Below, one piece after another: positions 1 to 10,650 of a stretch of 64,000 bases of DNA (its first letter is position 1; every line of letters starts with the position of its first letter). Source of the stretch: Lineus longissimus (lineage: Eukaryota; Nemertea; Pilidiophora; Heteronemertea; Lineidae); contig NC_088312.1 of assembly GCF_910592395.1 (NCBI RefSeq), positions 21,213,292 to 21,277,291 of the forward strand, read 5' to 3'. The notes beneath the pieces are model-generated. The model had not been told where the DNA came from. It saw only the letters and a program-made list of their open reading frames with translations, and did not search any database. The translations under genes were made by a program, and so were the position numbers.

Positions 1-1143
1 TCTCTTTTACAGCACTGGAACCACAGAATCAAAGGCCGGCTATCACTTTTATTCATTTCTCTGTTAAGTTTTACAATAATGTCATAGGTCACCATGCCAC
101 GTTTATTAGGAATCTTTTCATCCTCTACATGATGTCTTGTTTATTTTTAGCAAAACAGTCAGATTTAAAACACAATTCAATACTGACGCACACAAGCATC
201 ACAGTATCTATTTGCGTTGCTCTTTCCTAGCAATTCAACACGCCTGATATGGCATCTTTGATAATGGCAGAATCGCGTCTTTGTAAATGACATAATGCGA
301 TTCTGCGCCAGGTTTTGAATGGATTCACATTGCCGATTCACGGCTGTAATTATCGAGGAGGATCTCTACGACAAGCGGCGAGGAGAAGTAGCGGGGACTA
401 TCCAGGAACGTTGAATAGGAGTAGAATATACCAAAGAGACGGAATTAATTAATCATGAATAGTAATTGTCAGGAGTTGGCTTTCATGTTTTGTGGAGATT
501 ATGATGGGCATGACTGGTGGATAGAAGATAAAGCAGAGGAGGTCAGATTGCATTTGGAGCAGCTCCTAATGATGTACATTGCAGCATTTATGCACACACC
601 TGACATTTTGGGCACAGCAGTAGTAAATAATGAGGCCAGATAGTCGTATGTATGCAGCAGGCTGTAACGATTCTGTCTCATGAGCATCTTCTTCCAATTT
701 AACCCACCTAACAGGCAGTCTTATATGATGTGGCAATCACAGAACAATGAGGAGTCCCCAAGCTAGTTACAGATTTATACTACCTGATCATGAACCAGAC
801 ATTCACCTCATCCCTTATTTACAACAACGAGATCAAATCCTTTTTCACATCAAGTCAAACTTCTTATCTAAAAGGTGGTTTAGCTCAAAGCACGATAGAA
901 ACCTCAGCTGTAAGTCCGACATAGAAAAAACCCCATCTAATAAGATGAAAAGAGCTCGCTTTAGGTCTTCCCAATCCTATTACCACACCTTGCCGCTAAA
1001 CGCATTTATAAAAGTCACAGAGCTGACTTTGCCTGGTCTGATGTATTTTGCAACATTGGTAATCATAAGACGATGCTGGGAAGAAAGTGAGACAAGGTTT
1101 AGAATGTCGGAGGAAAGTTGTGGGTTTTGCGTTCATTGCCATT
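1..1143. other. Non-coding stretch, no gene recognised
   Basis: AT-rich sequence with no convincing splice-flanked coding exon. The longest open frame, 747-1154 (+), codes for 135 residues with no recognisable domain and no composition typical of a protein. I see no RNA gene and no repeat array here. Confidence 0.4.
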
Positions 1144-1371
1144 TCAGAGAATGACAGAATTCCATATTGCATGTTTGGATGCCACTTCTGATTCTAGTGG
1201 CACCAGCTTTTGACGGAGAACTCCATCAGCAATTGTATCATACAAGCGTTGATATACACCAAACAGAGTTCTAATACAAGCGGGAATTGCTTTAGTCCTA
1301 AAGTACTCCAGGTTTTTTGCAGGATGGTTTTCAACAGCTAGAGGTGAACCAAAGGTAAGACACCACCTCGG
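1144..1371 (-). CDS. Possible 3'-terminal exon of an unidentified gene
   Basis: On the minus strand a polypyrimidine tract and CAG acceptor (1373-1372) precede an open frame of 75 codons that ends in TGA at 1144. The peptide is protein-like (PAKNLEYFRTKAIPACIR, then LFGVYQRLYDTIADGV) and is followed at once by non-coding sequence, as expected of a last exon. I do not recognise the family. It does not share reading phase with the midkine-like exon 3 upstream (phase 1 needed, phase 0 seen), so it is probably not that gene's last exon. It could be a relic of a mobile element or a chance frame. Confidence 0.25.
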   Translation of the reverse strand, partial: PRWCLTFGSPLAVENHPAKNLEYFRTKAIPACIRTLFGVYQRLYDTIADGVLRQKLVPLESEVASKHAIWNSVIL

Positions 1372-2400
1372 CTGCAGGATTTGTAAACACAATTTACGAG
1401 AGGCAGGAGGGTGTCACAGACTGCAGTCAACACTTGCAGGGATGAAGGCCAGCTTTCAATTTATATACTGATCATGGCTCATCTTGTAAACTTTAGCCAT
1501 ACTTTCAACCGCCAAATTCTCAAAGGCATTTTATATTCGCAGATTTTTGCAAATAGAGAGTCTTTTTGGTAATGTTTTACATCCTCGTAATAATTTCTTG
1601 GTTTACACACTTGTAGGGGACGATTCTGTAACCATCATCCAACTGAACAAAATTACATTACCAGAACAGCTTGATCGAGAAATCACTTCCGTGGGCACTT
1701 TAGAAGGTGTTCTGGTACCAATACTGCTTAGACACCAATAAGGCATCCAAGTCAGTCTTCTTGACACAACTTTCCCAAAACAAAAACTTGCACCTTTAAA
1801 GTGAGATTGCGAATAAACGACACACTCTTTCCTGAAAGAAAGTTTAAGCCAGGTCCTAAAGAGGCACCTGAGGGGAAGACTACATTGCCGATAAATAAAC
1901 CACAAGTAGTTGTTTTTAAAGCATATACAGGGAGGTGATGCCAAGAATAACTATATGCCAGACTTGTAAACAGATCAAACAAAATAAGAGTCATATTTGA
2001 TGGAGTTTCCCTGTACCTTGCTTAATAATTTACACCAAGGTGTGATCTTGCCAAGCAAACATCATCCATCTTGAGGAAAAGCTTCGTCATCATATATACA
2101 TCTAACCTGATGCTTGGAAAGATTAAAGCGCCTAGCAGATGATAGACTTGTATTACTGTGACCTGCAATGAGTGATTAAAAGATTGCTTGTCTGCAGGTC
2201 AAACCGGTAATAGCTGGGTTTATTTTGTCTCACGCAATAACTATGCAGGTCTGAACCATAAAACTTTCACTGCATGACACTTGAGACTGTAAAGATCAGT
2301 GTACTGTTGTTATTCAGAAGGGTGAAGTTGTCTGTGTGATTGCACAACCTTTGCATTGAACTTTGCATAGTTCTACACCGTCATTGTCATTTATCACTAA

Positions 2401-2514
2401 TGCCTTGCTCATCTAATGTCACTTTTGGTTCAACAGCATGCCTTGCTCATCAAATGTCACTTTTGGTTCAACAGCATGCCTTGCTCATCAAATGTCACTT
2501 TTGGTTCAACAGCA
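2401..2514. repeat. 38-bp tandem repeat, 3 copies
   Basis: Three head-to-tail 38-bp units (2401-2438, 2439-2476, 2477-2514) beginning TGCCTTGCTCATC and ending CAACAGCA. They differ at one position only, a T/A change in copy 1. The near identity suggests recent expansion. Confidence 0.9.
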
Positions 2515-3153
2515 ACAGATTCTGTCGCTGTCATCGTACACAAGCAACATCCCAAACAATTGACGGGCAAACATCCGCAACTTTTTGATAAAAGGCAAAA
2601 ATAGCAATATGGCAACAGCAATTTTGAAAATAATGAAAACTATAATCTCCTCAAAGACTTGATAGACAATGGGAACGATTTTCTGGTAAGCCAATTGCCA
2701 CATTCGTTAGACGAACACAACAACACAGCCATCAACATAATCTCTTGTTCTGGCGCGGATTTCAAGGCACCTGAACTCTCTTCGCCCACATTTCAAATCC
2801 AGCTTTTCCAAATCTCTGGGACTGGAATGAAATGCCAACCTGCTGCACATGACATTGCCTGACATATCAATATAATCCACACGGAATATGAGCTGGAACT
2901 CAGGATTTAAAACGAAATGAAAAACATGACAATTTTGAAAACAAAGCTTTTGAGATCGAATATCTGGAGCTGCATCTTGTATAACATCAAGTAGTGCTAT
3001 ACTTGTTGCTGCTGAAAATCAACCCAAATGTATTTCTTTTGCACAATCTAGAATTCACAGGCATATTTTATAGCAGACACGCCAAACAAACCTGGAATTA
3101 AATGAAACAAACAATACAAACAAACAATAAATATGAACAACGAATGCACTTAA

Positions 3154-3491
3154 AGGGAACTGAAACCGCCAAGCCAGTTCATATGACCTCGTTTTCATTT
3201 CCCGCGTATCGGGTGATCAGAACGAGGCTAGAATGAAACGTTGCGCCAAGCTGTCAATCATTGAGTGACGTCACTACTATGGAATTTACTACAAAAACTC
3301 ATGAATGAAAGATCGCATGACTCACGTGATTCTCACATGATTCTCAATGATAACAAATTGAACTGCGCATGCTCGGGCACTGGGGGCGGAGCTACAAATC
3401 CTGAACTCGAATAGGAAGTTGGAAGTTTGACTTTCTCGGGCGGTGAAAGTCGAAAAGTTGAATATAAATCGCTTGGCGGTTCCAGTTCCCT
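3154..3491. mobile_element. TTAA-flanked MITE (piggyBac-like)
   Basis: Terminal inverted repeats read AGGGAACTGAAACCGCCAAG at the left end and AGGGAACTGGAACCGCCAAG on the complementary strand at the right end. Each end abuts TTAA (3150-3153 and 3492-3495), the target-site signature of piggyBac transposons. The element is about 338 bp with no coding capacity. A non-autonomous piggyBac-type element is inferred from the TTAA duplication. The transposase family is not proven. Confidence 0.7.
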
Positions 3492-3715
3492 TTAAGGTCG
3501 TGTAACACATCAACAGATCAGATGCATGTTGGTCCCGTCCTGAACTACCACCATGTTTATGTAGAAAAGTGAATGGCATAATATGGGGCGAAATATGGTG
3601 TAATAAGATGGTCACTGTGTTACAGCGCTGCATCTTTGGTACCAATTTGCAAAGGATGGTCTCACAAACAGGTAATACAGACAGTCTCCAAAGATAGAAT
3701 TCGAAAGTAGCTCAC

Positions 3716-5281
3716 CTTTTTCAGTCAAGGCCACTGCAGATGAATCCCGACCTTGCCGTCCAGCTCTTACTCGACAGTCTTTAGTAATCGTCTTAGTCGC
3801 GTTACAACTCGTTCCAGAAGTGGGAAGGAGTGCAAGAACCTTGGTCTTTTTACCATTAATGCAAGTTGACCAAGCTGTGTCCTTCTTTTTGTACCGGCAT
3901 TTTTCAACTGAAAACATAAAGAATGAGCAATTTATTGGTTCTCATTTGGCTTGTTGAACTAGGCCAAATCATCATGCTGATCACGGGGAGGGGCACTCCC
4001 AAAGAAGGGTATGCACTTCCATGCCCCTTACGACAGGCAGGCAAGAGCAGTGAGCAAGTTCAATCCACTCCCATTTCAGCGAGGTGAGAATTGGATTTTC
4101 GGATATTTGCGGGTGTCATGTTGAGTCACGTATAATCTGCCTACAGCGACAGTGTTTTTATTTGTGAGTCAGGCAGTTTTCGCTTTAAAAATCGGGCTTA
4201 CCCCACTTCTTGTTGGTGCAAAGTTTGTGTTCTCGTAAAGATGAACGCAGCAGTGGGTTGGTTGGGCGTAAACACGTAAACGCACCCTTTGCCGGGCAAA
4301 TTTTTTCACACCTGGATTGTTTGAGTGATCTCTTTTTATCACGGCGTGTATCTTCATCATTGACTTAAAATGTGTCCGAGTACTACGAAACCAACAGCTG
4401 ATTTTACAATTCATACCTTTTTGTCTCGATGCTGTGCAGGGTTTTTCAAATATTTTGGATGGTTCACACGTCCGGCCACGCCTGGCTTTCACCAATGTAG
4501 CATTTCTTGACTTCTTGCCATCAACGCAGGGTCCCCACGACGCGGCACTGACAGTTGGCTTCTCATATTTGCAACCTGAAATATGGATATTCATTTGAAG
4601 TGTTGAAAATTTCTACTAAGCCTGCAACAAAACTTGTACAACAAGACAGATATTATCAGCAGGATATCATCAGCAGACGATATCAGCAGAAATTGTACTA
4701 CTTGGTTGGTGTTTTCGAAGAGGATTGTCAATACCATTTTAGAAAGGGAAACAAAATTAATGCCAAACAAATAGGAGCTGGAGCAAGAGTTTACTTTTCT
4801 GCCATTGTGAAGTATCTCACAGCAGACGGCCCTACATTTGCATGTAAAGCCGCCCATGACAACAAGAAATCCAGCCACAAATCACACCACTGCACTGAGG
4901 AGTTCAACAAGCTTCTCTGCTCTGGCGATTGCATAGGGTGATGTTGCCAAACATACAGGCTGTCCTTCACCCAAATGCACCGGCAGTGCCAAGAAATAAA
5001 CAATTCAGTGCATTCGACAACCTCACAATGGCCTTTCTAAAGGTCACTAAACATTTTAAAATAGATCACTGTCACAACATCGATACTATTAAAAATCAAA
5101 TTGGTCTGGCCTTACCACTTTTTCTACTACGGTCTCGGTCACCCCGGTCAGCCCGATCTTTTTTTTGTTTTTTTCGTTGGCGTCCCCGGGCACCCCGTTC
5201 CTCCCGATTAAGGCTGTCCTCAGCAAACGCTAACTCTAGGATGACGCATAGAACCAGACACAATATAAGAGGGCGCAACAT
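3716..5281 (-). CDS. Midkine/pleiotrophin-like secreted heparin-binding factor (3' end not found)
   Basis: Three exons are read on the minus strand: 5281-5116, 4575-4417 and 3907-3716. All junctions are in phase 1 and have GT-AG borders. Exon 1 encodes a signal peptide (MLRPLILCLVLCVILELAFA) and a highly charged Arg/Lys/Asp linker. Exons 2 and 3 each encode one four-cysteine module of the PTN/MK C-terminal type: CKYEK, WGPC, RTC, KPC, then CRYKKK, STC, SC, DC. Known family members are secreted growth and differentiation factors that bind heparan or chondroitin sulphate. About 172 residues are seen. The exon 3 donor (GTGAGC) implies at least one further exon, probably a short basic tail, which I could not place. 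The start is the first ATG giving a signal peptide; an in-frame upstream extension would bury it. Confidence 0.8.
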
Positions 5282-7643
5282 GATTGCTCTGCAAGAAGAA
5301 AGAAAGAAACGACTAAAACCTTGCAAGAATCTGGTATGTTTCTCATCAAACTCGAGTCCAGTCACGCCGGTGCACATTTTGATTATTCTGACACCTCTAA
5401 TTAACAGAAACTGTTCATCTTTCTGAAATCTGCAATCCATTTCAACCTAAAGTGAAAGGAAGACACAACTACATTTACAGGAATGCGGAAACTTGACAAC
5501 AACATTTTTAGTTTATTTCAAAGGTAGAATCAGATTCGCAACAGAAGCGTTAGAGATTTAAATGCCACTGAACAACACAGAAATCACTCGAGTGTAAATA
5601 CCAAACGACTATATCATAGAGGATTTGGGTTTCTCTTTGAATTTTACAGGGAGTACACAAATACCAAGAATACGCAATTTGAATGTTTCTGACAGGATTG
5701 AGTTTGAATGTTCGATTGGAAGCAGATCAAAGGAAGGGAAATATCACAACTTTATGAGAAGGAAACAGATCTACGTACGGTACATTCGTTTTACAAATGC
5801 AGTGGAACCGAGTTGGTAAACAAATGGTTTAGTGGATCATTTTCCAAGGTTCGACTGTATCTTGAGGTCATCATTTCAGTCACCATTTACGGCGAACCTG
5901 AGGCAATTCAGGCAACCATTTACTACTGACGAAAGTGTTTTATGTCTAATACAACACCACAATGGTAAAAGTCCTAAAAAAACTCATCAAACTCTGAACT
6001 AGTGGTAAATTGAGGAGCTGTCTGACGATAGAACATAGATTATATACAAAGTCTGTAACAAACTCACCTTTTTTTTTACAAGTGTTAACCCAGAATATTA
6101 GAAACCTGTCAGAAACTTCCAAAGATCGACGTGAACAATCCTACCAAAATCCACTATATAGAACACCACAAACTTTTTAGAATATATCCGCTTGGGGAAG
6201 GAGCACAGGCCAACACTGCGTAAGCACCAAAGCTTCCAAAATCCAATTAAATAATGACAAGCTAGAGCAGTAGCATCAGTAGCATATCCATTATGACACG
6301 CCAGCTCAAAGTGGATTCTGACTGGTGAACGATAATAGAATTCTCAAGCAGCGAGGTAGTAATAGCATTACCGCTAGGATTTATGTACACAACTTGTATC
6401 GGATGTTAACCCACGTTAAAGGTGTTGAGATGAGACCATCTTCCAAGAACTATGATCTCAGTTAGTACTGGTAGCTTGGTTTCTGAGGTAGACTATATAG
6501 CAACCATAAAAGCCACGTATTATTTCTATCATAGATGCCACTGCCATGTCAGAACTTCTGGTTCCACTTTCACCCTTTGGCAGCAGTCAATGTAAACTAA
6601 AGTTAACTCTGTAAACCCCTACTATTACTGATGAAAGATTTGAGGAAATTGTGGTGAACCGCCCAGTATTTTCATATTTGGTACACGGAGCAATTCTCAC
6701 CATCCTCTCCTGAAGGACAAGGCTACATATATACTTCTCAAATTGATCCCCTGGCTATCGCAACCATCGAATAATACGAATAGCACTTCCCCGACTCATT
6801 CCCAAAATGAAAAGACCATTAGCCGCTGCTAAATATGTACCACAGAGCCCATTCTCGCCCATGGTAAGTACGATCCCATATTAATAGGCCATAGCTAGTT
6901 CTTATAAGTAAATTCTCTTATACAGCAACAAGGTTTTATGTGTTATGGTACTGTCATATTATCTGTTGTGTTCTTTAGAATCAGTTAGACCACACCCAAG
7001 GCAATAGAGTTTAGCCTAGATTTGCTGTTATCTCTGATGTACCAAGACCTGTAGAAGACAGAAAGTCCATCGGCGTTAAGTGTGTGGAAAGGATACGTCA
7101 AGCCCATTATTGCTATCTCACTGACTGAGGGGCCTAGGTGGAAGATTCTCCTACCACTCACCACCGATGTTGCTGATGAGCTGTTCTTAAACATGTAGAG
7201 ATCGCTAAATGATAACACTCTCCTGATAGCTTCACTGTAGCCTACAACATCACAAGAAATCCCAATCCATCACGTCCGCTGCATTAGCAACACAACAACT
7301 TCACCAAGGCATTGATTTTTTTGTGGCATCTGAGAAAGAATTCATGAGGGAGACTTGTGTACTTAATTGGTGCAACTACAGTTATATCAGCAAGTTTGCC
7401 TCTTTGCCCTCCCTATGGACTTGAGGCATTGAGGCTTCAAATACATAACACATTCATTTTACAACTGCTTTTGCAGTTGCTGCAATGTGCTGTAATGGTT
7501 TACATATAGACTTTCTTACTAAAGAACACTGTAGCACCAAGTAGATGATTTAGCTGAATGAAGATACACCAATTCTTCCAACAAACTATAAAGAATCATA
7601 CATTTGGATGTAAAAGATATAACACTGGGTTTTGACTTATTTC
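5282..7643. other. Intergenic or upstream region of the midkine-like gene, no gene seen
   Basis: The first 200 bases probably hold the midkine-like promoter and 5' UTR. Beyond that I see only short chance frames, for example 6985-7218 (-) and 5625-5819 (+), none with splice borders or recognisable domains. Confidence 0.4.
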
Positions 7644-7705
7644 TACGGTGGCTGGGAAAGGACATGGTGATTTTTATTTTCAATGACGATGTTTATTTTT
7701 TATCT

Positions 7706-7999
7706 CAGGCGCCTGACTTACTAACTCAGGCGCCTGACTTACTATCTCAGGCGCCTGACTTACTAACTCAGGCGCCTGACTTACTAACTCAGGCGCCTGA
7801 CTTACTAACTCAGGCGCCTGACTTACTAACTCAGGTGCCTGAATTACTAACTCAGGCGCCTGACCTACTAACTCAGGCGCCTGACTTACTAACTCAGGCG
7901 CCTGACTTACTATCTCAGGCGCCTGACTTACTATCTCAGGCGCCTGACTTACTAACTCAGGCGCCTGAGTTATTAACTCAGGCGCCTGACATACGAAAA
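7706..7999 (+). repeat. 21-bp tandem array, left arm (14 units)
   Basis: Fourteen consecutive 21-bp units, each with the palindrome CAGGCGCCTG followed by an 11-bp spacer such as ACTTACTAACT. Unit 7 carries CAGGTGCCTG. A few units have ATCT instead of AACT in the spacer. The period equals two turns of B-DNA, so all palindromes face the same side of the helix. Confidence 0.95.
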
Positions 8000-8073
8000 C
8001 GAGGCTGGTTGATCAGTGCACGCGATACTGGGCATTTTACATTTTGACATAAAGGCGTCGCAGAAGAAGAAGG

Positions 8074-8226
8074 GTCACTTAGCAAGGACGCGTCTTAGAT
8101 GCCTTGCACTAATCCTAATGCCGAACCGCTCTTTGAGAACAGCGAGGATTTCCTTCTGATTCAGCGCAAGACCGAACAGTTCCTTAACGATGGCATCCAG
8201 CTTAGTGAGCTCACCAGCCTCGTTTT
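8074..8226 (-). pseudogene. Transposase/integrase-type helix-turn-helix remnant
   Basis: Between the arms, minus-strand translation gives an uninterrupted stretch with LNQKEILAVLKERFGIRIS followed by ARHLRRVLAK, ending in a TGA near 8076. This resembles the N-terminal helix-turn-helix of eukaryotic integrase-core transposases, in which an 'EI..LL...GI.IS.RTLKR.L' pattern is common. No catalytic domain follows. The likely reading is that this internally deleted element kept a fragment of its parent's transposase. The family is inferred from pattern memory, not alignment. Confidence 0.45.
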
Positions 8227-8233
8227 CGTAAGT

Positions 8234-8369
8234 CAGGCGCCTGAGTTAGTAAGTCAGGCGCCCGAGTTAGTAAGTCAGGCGCCCGAGTTAGTAAGTCAGG
8301 CGCCCGAGATAGTAAGTCAGGCGCCTGAGATAGTAAGTCAGGCGCCTGAGTTAGTAAGTCAGGCGCCTG
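8234..8369 (-). repeat. 21-bp tandem array, right arm (7 units)
   Basis: Seven units of the same 21-bp repeat in inverted orientation relative to the left arm. Several units carry CAGGCGCCCG, one base off the palindrome. The copy number is half that of the left arm, so the arrays have expanded or contracted independently. Confidence 0.93.
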
Positions 8370-8436
8370 AGATAAAAAATAAACATCGTCATTGAAAATA
8401 AAAAAACCATGTCCTTTCCCAGCCACCGTATATTTC

Positions 8437-9206
8437 AAACACCATATCTCTACTAAGGCGATGTGACAACAAGCAAAAGATCGTAAAGCAGGCATGGAAA
8501 ACAAACGTTTTTCACTCATTACAGCCTACCGGGTTGACCATATCAAGGGACTCCGAATTCAGGAACACAAGATGACTCGGAACCTAGATTTGCAAATGCC
8601 CGAAGTTCAGGATTTTGATTTTCCAGGGTTAGTTAGACTGCAGAAACCGGGCTGCATATCTTTTTTAAAGTACGGCCCGTAAAAAACACAAGTACATAAT
8701 GAATATTGACAGCACGGGTCAAAGGCCAAGTCAACACTTTATGTAGTGCATGACAGTTTTTGCCTGATTCTGCAATATTACACCAGGTCCATCTCAACCC
8801 AAGTATGCCAGATAACATAAGACCTTAATGCACAGTTGATTGTATCTAATTTACACACTATTCTGTTATTCTGATGGTGGTATGAACTTTTTACAGACAT
8901 GAACTACATTCTCAACATATGTAAAAAGTTCATGCCAAGCGACAAGTTCAGCTGCAAACATCTCTATGTGGGTGAAAAGTGCCGGTTCAATCACAACAAA
9001 ATCACTCTATTTTAACCTGCATTGTGTCTGCTACAAAGCTGTGGACAAGCGAGGCCAAACAAGCATATACTGTGGTCTGTCCCTCACCAACGTAAAAACA
9101 GTTCGAGTCGAGATGGAATCAGAGCTGACATTAGTGACAAGTTAGGTATGAAAATATGGGAACAGGCGGCACTGTGTACAGTTCCTTAAAGCATAGATAC
9201 TTTTAA
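8437..9206. other. Non-coding stretch, no gene recognised
   Basis: Only short chance frames are present. No splice-bordered exon, array or transposon terminus was recognised. Confidence 0.35.
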
Positions 9207-9210
9207 ATAG

Positions 9211-9268
9211 ACCTCCAGACGCGTTTCGCCTCATTTATTTTGCATCGCATAGGCTCATCAGTGGGGTT
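9211..9268 (-). ncRNA. Hammerhead ribozyme motif (type I-like)
   Basis: Read on the minus strand: CTGATGA (9261-9255), stem II strands GCCT (9254-9251) and AGGC (9231-9228) closing a 19-base loop, GAAA (9227-9224), then CGCGTC with the expected cleavage position after C9218. The strand 5' of the core (ACCCCA) can pair with TGGAGG 3' of the cleavage site through three base pairs, a mismatch and a further pair, giving a short stem I. Every conserved core base I know for hammerheads is present. The very short stem III (GAAACGCGTC) is the form reported in Penelope-like retroelements and retrozymes. No reverse transcriptase frame is seen nearby, so a solitary or decayed element is likely. Confidence 0.75.
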
Positions 9269-9275
9269 ACGATGT

Positions 9276-10373
9276 GAATTGACGGATGGTTTTTGTTCAA
9301 GTGACAAGTTAGGACATTATATTCGAAGGGTACTGATAGATCTACTCATTGATGCAAACGTTGAGGACCAGCAGCAAAACTATCAAAAACTTACCTTATA
9401 AAAAAACTACACAAATTCCTCGATTCGGCAACGAATAGCCTACAGACAAATAGTTTGATCTCGTTGGCAATAATGCAGGTCACAATCGAAGCATGAACAC
9501 AAACCAACTAATAACCAGATAAAACTGGTTCACAGATTGTCATGGAGACAAGTTCTAGGAAATTCAGGAAATGAGTTCCTAGGCCTTTGTGCACTTGGCT
9601 CTTGGTGCGTGGGTTTTGAGTAGGAGGTGCCTAAAAGCGACTAATGACTTCCACGAGACATTCTAACAATATAATTTCCTCTAACCTTTTCCCAACCAAT
9701 TACTTTTACACAATAGGCCTATTGAGAGATGAAATGCTGAAGTCCAACGTTTCCCCTTCAACAGCATCTTGATATAAAGGAGAAGTGTCTCGGGAATAGC
9801 GTGCTAGATAACTGTGTATGAGGAAATTTTCGCATGCATCTCCAGCCCCAAATCTGCACAGTTTAACCCTTAAAACGCCGAACTTCCCAGGATTTCTCAG
9901 AAGGGGTGCATGTCTTCATCCCCAGACGAACTGTCTCCACGAGGGACCCCATCAATAGCAAAAACTGTGCGTAAAAGCCTCGTTGGCGGTTAAAGGGTTA
10001 ACTCTGCAAACAACGTCAGAGCGAATGTGGCGATATCCCGAGATTCTCGTCCTTCATCAGATGAGGATATTGCATGCACAAAAAAAGACATCATCACATG
10101 ACCACAACCAATGGAAAAGAATGAGCAATAAAGAGTAGGACTTAGTTCTATTGTTTCTCTCTATCAATAATGACAGAAAACAGATTGGGCAGTTTGTTTG
10201 GACAGTTTGCAGGCTATCAAAACAACTAACTGTTTTTATGAAATTATCCAGACTACAGTGATGCTAAGGGAAAGACCAGAAAAGACTAGCGATTTTTGTT
10301 GCTATGACCTGTCTGTGACATAGCGACGACGACAAGATGCTAAGTGTCCATATCAAGACTAACATATACACTT
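9276..10373. other. Non-coding stretch, no gene recognised
   Basis: No ORF of note and no reverse-transcriptase signature beside the ribozyme motif. The remainder of the element carrying the hammerhead probably lies here or just to the left, but its borders could not be defined. Confidence 0.35.
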
Positions 10374-10379
10374 GAATGA

Positions 10380-10650
10380 AACTTAAAGAGCCCCCTTGTT
10401 TAATAAGACGTAAGGAGCCCCCTCATCTGAATGAGACTTAAAGAGGCCCCTCCTTTGAATGAGACTCAAAGAGCCCCTCGTCTGAATGAGACTTGAGGAA
10501 CCCCCCCCCTCGTCTGAATGAGACATAAAGCAACCCCCTCCTTTGAATGAGACTTAAAGAGCCCCCTCGTCTGAATGAAACATAAAGCACCCCCTCGTCT
10601 GAATGAGACTTAAAGAGCCCCCTCGTCTGAATGACACCTCAGGAGCACCC
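10380..10650. repeat. Degenerate ~28-29-bp minisatellite, about 9 copies
   Basis: The unit is approximately TGAATGAGAC plus TTAAAGAGCCCCCTCGTC. Copies vary by substitutions (GTC/CTT, AAAGAG/GAGGAA) and in the length of the C-run. The array is purine/pyrimidine asymmetric and C-rich on the plus strand. Confidence 0.85.

Larger units (their letters stand above)
7644..8430. mobile_element. Inverted-repeat DNA transposon with palindrome-array arms (IS3EU-like?)
   Basis: The ends are inverted copies: TACGGTGGCTGGGAAAGGAC at 7644 and its complement ending at 8430. They are flanked by an exact 6-bp direct repeat TATTTC (7638-7643 and 8431-8436). Inside each terminus comes a T-rich segment and then an array of a 21-bp unit, 14 copies in the left arm and 7 inverted copies in the right arm. 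The core of the unit, CAGGCGCCTG, is a perfect palindrome. The ~230-bp centre carries a helix-turn-helix-like coding remnant on the minus strand. From memory, 6-bp duplications and termini starting TAY describe the IS3EU superfamily, so that assignment is tentative. The open frames (QAPDLLT repeats) are by-products of a 21-bp period. Confidence 0.8.

Noticed and set aside
1547-1944. Plus-strand stretches that look protein-like in two frames (DDSVTIIQLNKITLPEQL, then RLRINDTLFPERKFKPG)
   Set aside because: Needs a frame change and has stops between. No family recognised; chance or an old relic cannot be separated.
7160-7215. Second hammerhead candidate at GCTGATGAGC
   Set aside because: CTGATGAG is present but no GAAAC-type partner or stem II follows in range. 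The same holds near 20757 and 44769.
7706-8369. CRISPR-like array
   Set aside because: Head-to-tail 21-bp repeats with no unique spacers, in an animal genome, inside a transposon.
7604-8519. ORFs with QAPDLLT and QAPELVS heptad-like repeats on both strands
   Set aside because: The 21-bp DNA unit gives a 7-residue period in any open frame. The structure is a transposon with inverted arms, not a repetitive protein.
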